The position numbers were made by a program, and so were the translations under genes. A stretch of DNA of 5,616 nucleotides from assembly GCA_947039055.1 (NCBI GenBank), contig CAMQYB010000145.1:1-5616 (forward strand), given 5' to 3'. The notes below the pieces were generated by a model. The model was not told the DNA's origin. It did not search any database and saw nothing but the letters and a program-made list of their open reading frames with translations. Source of the DNA: an uncultured Deferribacteraceae bacterium (GTDB lineage: Bacteria; Chrysiogenota; Deferribacteres; Deferribacterales; Mucispirillaceae). Each line of letters begins with the position of its first letter. Positions within the stretch are counted from its first letter, which is position 1. Shown here piece by piece: positions 1 through 5,616 of this stretch.

Positions 1-185
1 TCATGTCCGTTAGCTGATAGATCTTTCATCATATCTATCGCCTGTTCGGTTTGCCTAGTCACAAGCACGTTCGACTTACTAGACTGTTCGCCCTGCAGTG
101 TTACAAGAATATTCGACTTACTAGACGGTCCTGTGTGTTCAGTTTGTTCGGTTTGCCTAGTCACGTTCGATTTATCTTTACACAT
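1..185 (-). CDS. hemD: Uroporphyrinogen-III synthase, N-terminal part (cut by window edge), with repeated N-terminus
   Basis: Partial gene: 61 codons and 2 bases, with no stop before the left edge. HemD cyclises and inverts ring D of hydroxymethylbilane to give uroporphyrinogen III in the cytoplasm. Identification rests on residues 37-61 (KSNVLVTRQTEQ, then AIDMMKDLSANGH), which match the usual HemD opening 'ILVTRP..Q...L...L...G', and on its place directly after hemC. The chosen ATG (185-183) overlaps the hemC stop by 8 nt (ATGTGTAA) and has a weak purine-rich AAAAGAGA just upstream at 196-189. From this start the protein carries about 35 residues before the canonical first strand. The extension is built from two further copies of the same segment: DKSNV-TRQTEQ (4-14) and SSKSNILVTLQGEQ (21-34), ahead of SSKSNVLVTRQTEQ (35-48). 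G+C over 61-180 is about 43% by my count, higher than the neighbours, with codons such as AGG, TCG, CCG and CTG. Family call is fairly sure although only the N-terminus is visible. The true start could be internal (GTG at codons 8, 40 or 42), but none of these has a clear Shine-Dalgarno sequence. Confidence 0.8.
   Translation of the reverse strand, partial: MCKDKSNVTRQTEQTEHTGPSSKSNILVTLQGEQSSKSNVLVTRQTEQAIDMMKDLSANGH
43..170. repeat. Interspersed in-frame direct repeats within the hemD 5' end
   Basis: A 20-nt exact direct repeat lies at 43-62 and 145-164 (starting TGTTCGGTTTGC, ending TAGTCAC), 102 bp apart. A second exact repeat of 15 nt (TTCGACTTACTAGAC) lies at 70-84 and 112-126, 42 bp apart. 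Both distances are multiples of three (34 and 14 codons), so the reading frame is kept. The copy at 145-170 lacks the 6 bases AAGCAC found at 63-68 of the other copy. That deletion sits between short CAC repeats, as expected for slippage. The translation on the minus strand gives three variants of S-K-S-N-(I/V)-(L-V)-T-(R/L)-Q-x-E-Q. The repeats are coding, not a CRISPR or intergenic element. Confidence 0.9.
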
Positions 186-1107
186 AGATCTCTTTTAAAA
201 TCTTATCTCCACCATCACTAATTATAGCATCAGCTAATTTCTTACCGATCTCTTCAGGTCTCTCTATACTGCCTACAAGATTTTTATCTATTTTTATTCT
301 GCCATCAAGTGTGTATAATTTTCCTCTTATAGCGATCGTACCTTTCTCTTTATCAAGTGTTGAGTAGCAAGCGATAGGCACTTGACACCCTCCCTTTAGC
401 TCAAACAGAAATTTACGTTCAGCTCTAACTCTTATATCTGTATCTTCATCGTTTATAAATTTTAACAGTTCTATCATTTCAACATCATCACTTCTTGTCT
501 CAAGTCCTAAAATTCCTTGACATGATGGTGGAAGCATTTTTTCAACATCTATACTCTCTTTAACTCTATCTTCTAATCCAAGCCTTACAAGCCCTGCTTC
601 TGCTAATATTATAGCGTCATACATCGCCTCATCAAGCTTTCTTAAACGTGTTTGAAGGTTACCTCGTAAATCTAATACTTCAAGATCTGGGCGTAACTCT
701 AATAGTTGTAATCTTCTTCTAAGTGACGATGTGCCAACTTTTGCATTAATAGGCAACTCTTCAATCGTGTTAAATCTAGTAGATACAAGTGCGTCATGTG
801 ATGATCCTGCTTTTGGAGATGATACAAGTTTTAATCCCTCAGGCAGTTCCATAGGAACATCTTTCATCGAATGCACAGCGATATCTGCTGTACGTTCAAG
901 TAACGCCGTTTCGATCTCTTTAACAAATAAACCTTTGCCACCGATTTTAGCTAATGGAACATCTAGGATTTTGTCACCCATTGTTTTAATGACATTAAGT
1001 TCACAGTGTACATCACTATGTTTAGCTTCGATTTGAGCTTTTATAAAATTAGCTTGCCATAATGCAAGTTCTGATCCTCTTGTTGCTATTACTATATTTT
1101 TTCTCAT
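178..1107 (-). CDS. hemC: Hydroxymethylbilane synthase (porphobilinogen deaminase)
   Basis: Polymerises four porphobilinogens head to tail into hydroxymethylbilane, a cytosolic step of tetrapyrrole synthesis. At 309 aa it has the normal family length. Diagnostic motifs are all present: ATRGSELALWQA (8-19), KTMGDKILD (41-49), IGGKGLFVKEIE (55-66), AVHSMKDVP (77-85) with the catalytic Asp83 (E. coli D84), GTSSLRRR (125-132) and DLRGNLQTRLRKLD (146-159), with the Arg residues that bind the dipyrromethane cofactor and growing chain (R130, R131, R148, R154). KGGCQVPIACYS (238-249) holds Cys241, the cofactor attachment site. A slightly unusual PPSCQG (193-198) stands where PAxGQG is common. The start ATG is 3 nt after the hemA stop. 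Its ribosome site GGTGAG (1122-1117) lies within the last hemA codons, so translation is probably coupled. The 3' end overlaps hemD by 8 nt. Confidence 0.98.
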   Translation of the reverse strand: MRKNIVIATRGSELALWQANFIKAQIEAKHSDVHCELNVIKTMGDKILDVPLAKIGGKGLFVKEIETALLERTADIAVHSMKDVPMELPEGLKLVSSPKAGSSHDALVSTRFNTIEELPINAKVGTSSLRRRLQLLELRPDLEVLDLRGNLQTRLRKLDEAMYDAIILAEAGLVRLGLEDRVKESIDVEKMLPPSCQGILGLETRSDDVEMIELLKFINDEDTDIRVRAERKFLFELKGGCQVPIACYSTLDKEKGTIAIRGKLYTLDGRIKIDKNLVGSIERPEEIGKKLADAIISDGGDKILKEIYV

Positions 1108-1110
1108 TAA

Positions 1111-2388
1111 TTATTTCTCACCGTTATCTATTTCTTCTTGATTAAATATTATTTTTGCAGCATCAGCTAATGTGTGTATCTTTTTTGAGTCTACATTAGT
1201 TTTAATATTTGTGAAAAGGTTATGCAACTGTTTATTTATAACAGATGACATAAACGTATCTAATTTAGCTATTTCATCTTCATTCTCTATCTTATTTTTT
1301 TCAAGATATTTTTTCAACTCATTATCTTTTGTGCTTATGAAAAAATCTTTCACATCTTTTAAGACAGGATTGATTTTCATAACTTCTACACTTTTATAAA
1401 ATTTGTTTATTGCAACATCAATTATTTCTTGAGCTTTTTTCGCCTCTTTCTCTCTATTCTTTTTATTTGACTCAACGATCTGTTTTAGATCATCTATATC
1501 ATATAAATATATATTATCAATCTTCGCAATCTCAGGATCTATATCCCTTGGTACGGCTATATCAATAATAAATAGAGGTTTATGTTTACGGGTATTCATA
1601 ATAGATGCCATTCTATCGTGTGTGATAATAAAATGATCTGCACCTGTTGAACTTATAACTATATCAACCTCTTCTAACGCCTCTGTAAATTTATCAAACT
1701 CTATAGCTCTTGCATTATACTCACTTGCAAGGTTTACAGCTTTTTCATACGTTCTATTAGTGATAACTATTGAGCCGATCTCAGATGTGATAAAATGTTT
1801 TATTGCAAGTTCACACATCTCCCCTGCTCCTATTATCAAAGCTGATGCAGATTTTAGGTTATCAAATATCTTTTTAGCAAGTTCAACAGCAGCGTAACTA
1901 ACCGATACTGGATTGTTACATATACCTGTATCTGTTCTAACTTTCTTTGCAATTTTTAATGTGTAATCTTGGAGGTGTAGCATAAAGGTAGATATCGCAA
2001 AATTATCTTTCGCACGCTGGAAAGCATCTTTCACTTGTCCTAATACTTGAGGCTCACCAACGACTAAACTATCTAAGCCTGACGCTACTGAAAAGATATG
2101 TTCAATAGCCTCTCTGCCACTCTTATGATATGAGTGTTCAGCTAATTTATTTTTATCAACGCTCATCGCATCTTCGATAATCTCTAGGAAAGTCTCTTTA
2201 CTTACATCATCATCTGTAAAAATATAAAATTCTACCCTGTTACAAGTAGATATAATACAGCACTCTGATACATCTTTAGACAGTATAGCCAAGTATAATC
2301 CGTTATACTGATCTTCTTGTATCGCAAACTGTTCCCTAATATCAATAGGTGCTGAATTATGGTTCAAACCTAATAGAGTTAAATACAT
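1111..2388 (-). CDS. hemA: Glutamyl-tRNA reductase
   Basis: NADPH-dependent reduction of glutamyl-tRNA(Glu) to glutamate-1-semialdehyde, the first committed and usually rate-controlling step of the C5 haem pathway. At 425 aa it is typical. The catalytic N-domain shows GLNHNSAPIDIRE (7-19), ISTCNRVEFY (46-55) with nucleophile Cys49, HIFSVASGLDSLVVGEPQVLGQVK (97 to 120) with the conserved His97, and VSVSYAAVELAKKIF around 161-175. The Rossmann NADPH domain begins at LIIGAGEMCELA (184-195) and includes TNRT (210-213), SSTGA (246-250) and IDIAVPRDIDPEI (275 onward). The C-terminal helical dimerisation domain, from about 305 to the end, is Lys/Glu-rich. The start is supported by AGGG (2399-2396) with a 7-nt spacer. 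It begins 16 nt after the membrane-protein gene and ends 3 nt before hemC, so it is mid-operon. Confidence 0.98.
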   Translation of the reverse strand: MYLTLLGLNHNSAPIDIREQFAIQEDQYNGLYLAILSKDVSECCIISTCNRVEFYIFTDDDVSKETFLEIIEDAMSVDKNKLAEHSYHKSGREAIEHIFSVASGLDSLVVGEPQVLGQVKDAFQRAKDNFAISTFMLHLQDYTLKIAKKVRTDTGICNNPVSVSYAAVELAKKIFDNLKSASALIIGAGEMCELAIKHFITSEIGSIVITNRTYEKAVNLASEYNARAIEFDKFTEALEEVDIVISSTGADHFIITHDRMASIMNTRKHKPLFIIDIAVPRDIDPEIAKIDNIYLYDIDDLKQIVESNKKNREKEAKKAQEIIDVAINKFYKSVEVMKINPVLKDVKDFFISTKDNELKKYLEKNKIENEDEIAKLDTFMSSVINKQLHNLFTNIKTNVDSKKIHTLADAAKIIFNQEEIDNGEK

Positions 2389-2404
2389 CTTAATACCCTA
2401 AACA

Positions 2405-3232
2405 TTATAACGATACCCCAACACCAATATATGTTAATATGACTGAGAAAAAACCTATAACCGTAAACATAGCTAACTTTTTTGGAGGTAGTCCATACTT
2501 TGTTTTTATCAATATCAAGATCGCAAAGTATATACACGTTATCATTGAAAAAGTTATTTTAATAATAAAAAATGACGGATATGAAGATAAAATAAATTGT
2601 AGCGATTTAAACCAACTAAGCTCATTTACTTCTGCTATTTGAACGATCCACAAAAATCCAAGTATAGATCCTATTGTGAAAAAATAGAACCCTACTCGCA
2701 TACAAATAGTATTGATATTATTCAACGTATCAAGTGATGGAAATATTTTATATATTTTGCCAAACCTTTTAAGTCTCAAATTGTTATCTTGTATAAGATA
2801 CATAATTGATGAAATAAATGACGCTATGAAAAAAGTTGAACCTAAAATTACAAATGGAAGATGTCCAAATCGCCATAATGAATATACAGTGCTTGGAAAA
2901 TCTGCCATAGGTGCAAACATAGATACTGCCGTGAATATAATAGAAAACGGTATCAAAAATAAACCGATAACGATCTTCTTATATCTATAAAATAGAAACA
3001 AAAATGTTAAATTAAACGCAATTGATAGAAATATTGAGAAATCAAATAACGTCGATGATTGTAAATCACCAATTAAAACATATCTAATAGCTATCTCATG
3101 AATATTTAAGCCTAAACCTATCAATGAAAACAGAACAGCCAAGATTACAGCTATTTTTGAACTGATAAAAACTCTTAACAATATATTCATAAAAGCTAAG
3201 ATATAAACCATTAATGCGTACGATATAAACAT
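2405..3232 (-). CDS. CcsA/HemX-like membrane protein (cytochrome c assembly family)
   Basis: A 275-aa integral membrane protein with about eight predicted helices (near 5-22, 27-45, 63-82, 86-107, 124-147, 178-197, 221-243, 254-273). It resembles the CcsA/CcmC/HemX family of haem-handling membrane proteins. Visible family features are His45 with Arg50 (N-I-H-E-x-x-x-R), the STLFDF segment (60-65), corresponding to the family's SNLYE, His124 in FGHLPF, then the FIASFISSIMYLIQD helix followed by a basic stretch with PSLDTLNNIN (165-174), corresponding to the family's 'LPSLETLDxLN'. The Trp-rich WWD haem motif (W-G-x-Y-W-x-W-D-P-K-E) of true CcsA is not recognisable: the equivalent stretch reads EVNELSWFKSLQF (201-213). 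This favours a HemX-type protein over a working cytochrome c synthase subunit. HemX of Bacillus influences HemA level, and the position directly before hemA fits such a role, but that is inference. Ribosome site AAAGGGA (3245-3239) has a 6-nt spacer. It is the first gene of the hem block. Confidence 0.82.
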   Translation of the reverse strand: MFISYALMVYILAFMNILLRVFISSKIAVILAVLFSLIGLGLNIHEIAIRYVLIGDLQSSTLFDFSIFLSIAFNLTFLFLFYRYKKIVIGLFLIPFSIIFTAVSMFAPMADFPSTVYSLWRFGHLPFVILGSTFFIASFISSIMYLIQDNNLRLKRFGKIYKIFPSLDTLNNINTICMRVGFYFFTIGSILGFLWIVQIAEVNELSWFKSLQFILSSYPSFFIIKITFSMITCIYFAILILIKTKYGLPPKKLAMFTVIGFFSVILTYIGVGVSL

Positions 3233-3305
3233 TTATTATCCCTTTATAGAAACTGCCACAATATATATCTTTTAAATATCCAAGATATGTGCTATCTCAT
3301 ATAAT
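3233..3305. promoter_or_regulatory. Divergent intergenic region with an inverted repeat
   Basis: This is the only real intergenic gap, 73 bp between oppositely transcribed blocks, so it should hold promoters for both, or the promoters extend into the coding ends. An inverted repeat ATATCTT (3265-3271) / AAGATAT (3282-3288) with a 10-nt AT-rich spacer sits near the middle and could be an operator. A perfect TATAAT (3300-3305) touches the MATE start codon on the plus strand. Its expected -35 position (about 3277-3282) holds TATCCA, a poor match. On the minus strand, TATATT-like hexamers are present but no well-spaced TTGACA. The region is so AT-rich that these elements could arise by chance. 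Confidence 0.45.
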
Positions 3306-4817
3306 ATGATTTTACATGAAAAACCCCTCAATGTTAAGCAAAAAATTAAAAAGAAGCTTAGCGATGGTAACATATATTCATACTTGAAAGAAAGTTGGCA
3401 ACTTAGTTGGCCTATGCTAGCGATTATGTTCTTCGAATTTGCTATAAGTATGACTGATATTTATGTAGCAGGAAGGTTAAATAAAGAGGTGCAAGCAGCC
3501 GTTGGAATTGCAACACAAGTGTACTTCTTTTTTATAATGATCGGGTACGCTATAACGACTGGAACAGTATCTATCGTATCAAGATTGTTCTCTGCTGATG
3601 AACCATTAAAATTTAAACAAGCTATATTCACATCAGTTGTATCTGCATGTGTACTAGGTATTGTTGCGTCTGTTGGTGGGTTTTTCTTCTCTAAATCTCT
3701 ATTAGAATTCATGAACGCACCTCCTGAAATCGCTGTATACGCCGAACCACTATTAGAAATTTATGCGATAGGTTTATTTTGTCACCTAATATACGTTACT
3801 CTAAACGGGATACTTAGATCTTGTAGAATGATGAAACTTGTTATGAAAATAGTGTTTATGTCTGCTATATTAAATATCGGATTAAATATCTTATTCGTAT
3901 TCCACACCCCTCTCGGATTTAGAGGTTTAGCGTTATCTACAACTGTTGCGATTATGATATCATTTATCCTATCATCTAAAAAAGTTTATAATATGCTTGA
4001 GAAAACATATAGTTTCTCGTTTAGCTTATTAAAAAGTATATTAAAAGTCGGCTGGCCTTCTGCAATCATTGCAAGCAGTTGGCAGTTAGCATCTATATTA
4101 ATATATTATATCATCGCATCGCTACCTGATAGTGCCGAAGTTATCGCTGCAACATCATCAATAGTTACTGCACTTACTGATAATACAACCATGATAACAT
4201 CAACTGCTACATCTGTCGCCTCTGTACTGTCTGATAACGCTACAACTGTTACGAATGCAGTATCTAACAGTACAGCTACAATCGCAGCTGCAGCTTATGC
4301 CACTGGCTTAAGGATAGAGTCTGCAATATATCTACCAGCTTTCGCTTTTAATATGGCTAACGTTACAATTATGGGAAACCTTATGGGTAGAAAAATGTAT
4401 GATGAAGCTTATAAAAGTGTATTAACAACAGCATTCATATCGGTTACTATAAATATTGTTTTAGCCGTAATCGTACTCTTAAACGCTGAAACACTCGCAT
4501 CATTACTTTCTAAAGAGCAAGCTGTTGTTGATGAAATTATTATCTATCTTTACATAAGTATGATAGCTGAACCTTTTATAGCGTTAAACTTAGCTGTTGC
4601 TGGTGGATTAACTGGAGCAGGTGATACTAGAGCTACTATGTTATACTCAGTTGTAACTGTATGGATATTTAGAATACCTGTTGCTTATTTTTTCGGTATC
4701 GTATTACAATACGGATCTGCTGGTATATGGTTCGGCTTAACTATAGGGTTCTTTGTGCAAGCAATTTTAACCTTTAGAAGATTAAGATCGAAAAAATGGA
4801 TTAAGGAAATTTTATGA
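3306..4817 (+). CDS. MATE-family efflux transporter with an expanded TM7-TM8 loop
   Basis: Cation-coupled exporter of the multidrug and toxic compound extrusion family, inner membrane, substrate unknown. At 503 aa it is longer than the usual roughly 440-460. A basic N-terminal tail (6-30) precedes two six-helix bundles. Family features are SWPMLAIMFFEFAISMTDIYVAGRL with a membrane Asp51 in TM1, QAAVGIATQ opening TM2, RSCRMMKLVMKI after TM5, LKVGWPSAI opening TM7, AAYATGLRIESAIYLPAFAF (TM8 with Arg336 and Glu338) and GGLTGAGDTRATM (around 433-445; Asp440). Between TM7 and TM8, residues about 283-325 form a Thr/Ser/Ala/Asn-rich insert that ordinary members lack; the loop should face the outside. 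The frame stays open throughout, so it is not a frameshift. The start is the only ATG after an in-frame stop at 3273-3275 and before Met37 in TM1, but no Shine-Dalgarno sequence precedes it. The end overlaps the next gene by ATGA. Confidence 0.93.
   Translation: MILHEKPLNVKQKIKKKLSDGNIYSYLKESWQLSWPMLAIMFFEFAISMTDIYVAGRLNKEVQAAVGIATQVYFFFIMIGYAITTGTVSIVSRLFSADEPLKFKQAIFTSVVSACVLGIVASVGGFFFSKSLLEFMNAPPEIAVYAEPLLEIYAIGLFCHLIYVTLNGILRSCRMMKLVMKIVFMSAILNIGLNILFVFHTPLGFRGLALSTTVAIMISFILSSKKVYNMLEKTYSFSFSLLKSILKVGWPSAIIASSWQLASILIYYIIASLPDSAEVIAATSSIVTALTDNTTMITSTATSVASVLSDNATTVTNAVSNSTATIAAAAYATGLRIESAIYLPAFAFNMANVTIMGNLMGRKMYDEAYKSVLTTAFISVTINIVLAVIVLLNAETLASLLSKEQAVVDEIIIYLYISMIAEPFIALNLAVAGGLTGAGDTRATMLYSVVTVWIFRIPVAYFFGIVLQYGSAGIWFGLTIGFFVQAILTFRRLRSKKWIKEIL
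4119..4289 (+). repeat. Degenerate 11-residue repeats in the MATE loop insert
   Basis: Four copies can be aligned without gaps in the protein: SLPDSAEVIAA (272-282), ALTDNTTMITS (289-299), VLSDNATTVTN (307-317) and AVSNSTATIAA (318-328). The shared pattern is aliphatic-x-(D/N)-(S/N) at positions 2-5 of the unit and I/V/T near positions 8-9. Offsets are 17, 18 and 11 residues. At DNA level only short blocks such as CTGATAA are shared, so the duplication is old or under protein-level selection. First and last units resemble the normal family sequence at the end of TM7 and start of TM8 (L-x-x-x-A-x-x-A-A-Y), which suggests the insert grew by copying that junction. Confidence 0.55.
4803..4807 (+). 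promoter_or_regulatory. Ribosome binding site of the DUF2156-like gene
   Basis: AAGGA lies 6 nt before the ATG at 4814, inside the last codons of the MATE gene. It fixes the start of the downstream gene and indicates coupled translation through the ATGA overlap. Confidence 0.75.
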
Positions 4818-5616
4818 CAAGAATAATTTTTAAAGAGTTAGAGTATAGCGATCGTGAGTTAGTTTCTGAAAGACTCCGTGCTAAAAACTCATACTTATCT
4901 GAATATAGTTTTACTAACGCTTACCTGTTTAGAAAACCTCACCAATATGAAGTCGCAGTCTGTGATAACTGTACTATGCTTAAAGGGGTCACATACGATA
5001 ACGCTATCTACTTAACACCTGTGTGTGCATTAAGTAAAATACCACTCGATACTCTAAAACACCTAGCTGAAAGTGTAGATTGTTTCTTTCCTATTGAAGA
5101 GGACTGGCTTAAATATTTTCCAGAAGAGTTTTTCAACTATACCTATGTTGACGGCGACTCTGATTATATCTATAAAACTGAAAGACTAGCTTTATTTCCT
5201 GGAAGAAAATTATCTAAAAAACGTAACCTATTAAAACAGTTTAACACAAACTATCCTGATCATAGGGTTGAATTAATCGTTAAAGAAAATTGTAAAGATG
5301 CGATAAAAGTTTTAGATATTTGGCTGAAAGAAAGTATGCTTGATGGATCAACTGCCGATTACGATGAAACTCACGAAGCTGTTGAAAAATTTGATGAACT
5401 GCACCTGATAGGATATATAACTTATGTCGATAATAAACCTGCTGGCTTTGTGCTTGGTGAAGAGTTAAAAGATAACACTTATGCTCTACATTTTGCAAAA
5501 GGATCAAAAGAATATAAAGGGATCTATCAACATCTATATAACTCACTTGCTAAAACTCTACTTGATAAATATGAGTATATAAATTTTGAACAAGATCTTG
5601 GAAAAGATAGTTTAAG
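4814..5616 (+). CDS. DUF2156 / LPG-synthase C-domain-like protein, 3' end cut by window edge
   Basis: Open from ATG 4814 to the right edge: 267 codons and 2 bases, no stop. It resembles the DUF2156 family (phosphatidylglycerol lysyltransferase C-terminal domain-like, two GNAT-type acyltransferase halves). The segment YIYKTERLALFPGRK (118-132) followed by LSKKRNLLKQF (to 143) matches the family's 'YxYxTexLaxlxGkKfhkKRN', and NFEQDLGKDSL (257-267) matches the C-terminal 'NxEQDLGxeGLRkaK' signature. FTNAYLFR (33-40) fits the N-terminal 'FTNLFLWR'. Family members are about 290-300 aa, so perhaps 25-35 residues are missing. No membrane segments are seen, so it is not a full MprF/LysX flippase-synthase. 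Stand-alone members lack an assigned reaction; aminoacyl or acyl transfer to a lipid or small molecule is a family-level inference. The ATGA overlap with the MATE gene says the two are co-expressed. Confidence 0.85.
   Translation, partial: MTRIIFKELEYSDRELVSERLRAKNSYLSEYSFTNAYLFRKPHQYEVAVCDNCTMLKGVTYDNAIYLTPVCALSKIPLDTLKHLAESVDCFFPIEEDWLKYFPEEFFNYTYVDGDSDYIYKTERLALFPGRKLSKKRNLLKQFNTNYPDHRVELIVKENCKDAIKVLDIWLKESMLDGSTADYDETHEAVEKFDELHLIGYITYVDNKPAGFVLGEELKDNTYALHFAKGSKEYKGIYQHLYNSLAKTLLDKYEYINFEQDLGKDSL

Noticed and set aside
43..170. CRISPR-like or intergenic repeat cluster downstream of hemC
   Set aside because: Only two copies of each repeat, spacings are multiples of three, and the whole stretch is one open frame continuing into recognisable HemD sequence on the minus strand.
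731..1036. Open frame on the plus strand opposite hemC
   Set aside because: It lies wholly antisense to a strongly conserved gene, has no ribosome site, and its Ser-rich product matches nothing I recognise; it is a shadow of hemC codon use.
3246..3305. Riboswitch or structured leader before either block
   Set aside because: Only 60-73 bases are available, the only dyad has 7-bp arms, and no conserved riboswitch core is recognisable.
4152..4280. Frameshift or insertion sequence remnant in the MATE gene
   Set aside because: The frame is open on both sides, family sequence resumes in the same frame at AAYATGLRIE, and there are no inverted ends or target-site duplication.
4800..4830. Terminator between the MATE and DUF2156-like genes
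   Set aside because: The genes overlap by 4 nt and no GC-rich hairpin with a T run is present.
5280..5546. Open frame on the minus strand opposite the DUF2156-like gene
   Set aside because: Antisense to a frame with clear family motifs through this stretch; its composition looks like a shadow of the real gene.

Overview
The window is AT-rich bacterial DNA (roughly one third G+C by eye) packed with protein genes in two divergent blocks. Every gene belongs to a recognisable family. I see no transposase, phage gene, tRNA, rRNA, CRISPR array or clear terminator. The species cannot be named from this. The set ccsA/hemX-like - hemA - hemC - hemD is the C5 (glutamate) route to haem, and this order is one I associate with Deltaproteobacteria, Deferribacterota and some Firmicutes. 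A low-GC anaerobe of the Deferribacterota kind is a tentative guess only.

Minus-strand block (3232 down to 1): a CcsA/HemX-like integral membrane protein, hemA (glutamyl-tRNA reductase), hemC (hydroxymethylbilane synthase), then the 5' end of hemD (uroporphyrinogen-III synthase), which runs off the left edge. The gaps are 16 and 3 nt, and hemC and hemD overlap by 8 nt, so this looks like one operon with translational coupling. It makes glutamate-1-semialdehyde (HemA), then hydroxymethylbilane (HemC), then uroporphyrinogen III (HemD). HemL and HemB, which act between HemA and HemC, are not in view.

Plus-strand block (3306 to the right edge): a MATE-family multidrug/metabolite exporter and, overlapping it by ATGA, a DUF2156 / LPG-synthase-C-like protein with an acyltransferase-type fold, cut by the right edge. 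A 73-bp divergent intergenic region (3233-3305) must hold the promoters of both blocks and contains a small inverted repeat.

The most unusual structure is inside coding sequence. The apparent DNA repeats at 43-170 are not intergenic: they lie in frame in hemD and give it a roughly 35-residue N-terminal extension made of extra, diverged copies of its own first beta-strand (SKSN-V-L-V-T-R-Q-x-E-Q). Separately, the MATE protein carries an extra stretch of about 45 Ser/Thr/Ala-rich residues in the loop after TM7, readable as four degenerate copies of an 11-residue unit (pattern L-x-D-S/N-x-x-x-x-I/V). Two unrelated genes in one 5.6-kb window expanded by in-frame internal duplication is the observation most worth following up. 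No unknown multi-gene system is evident.
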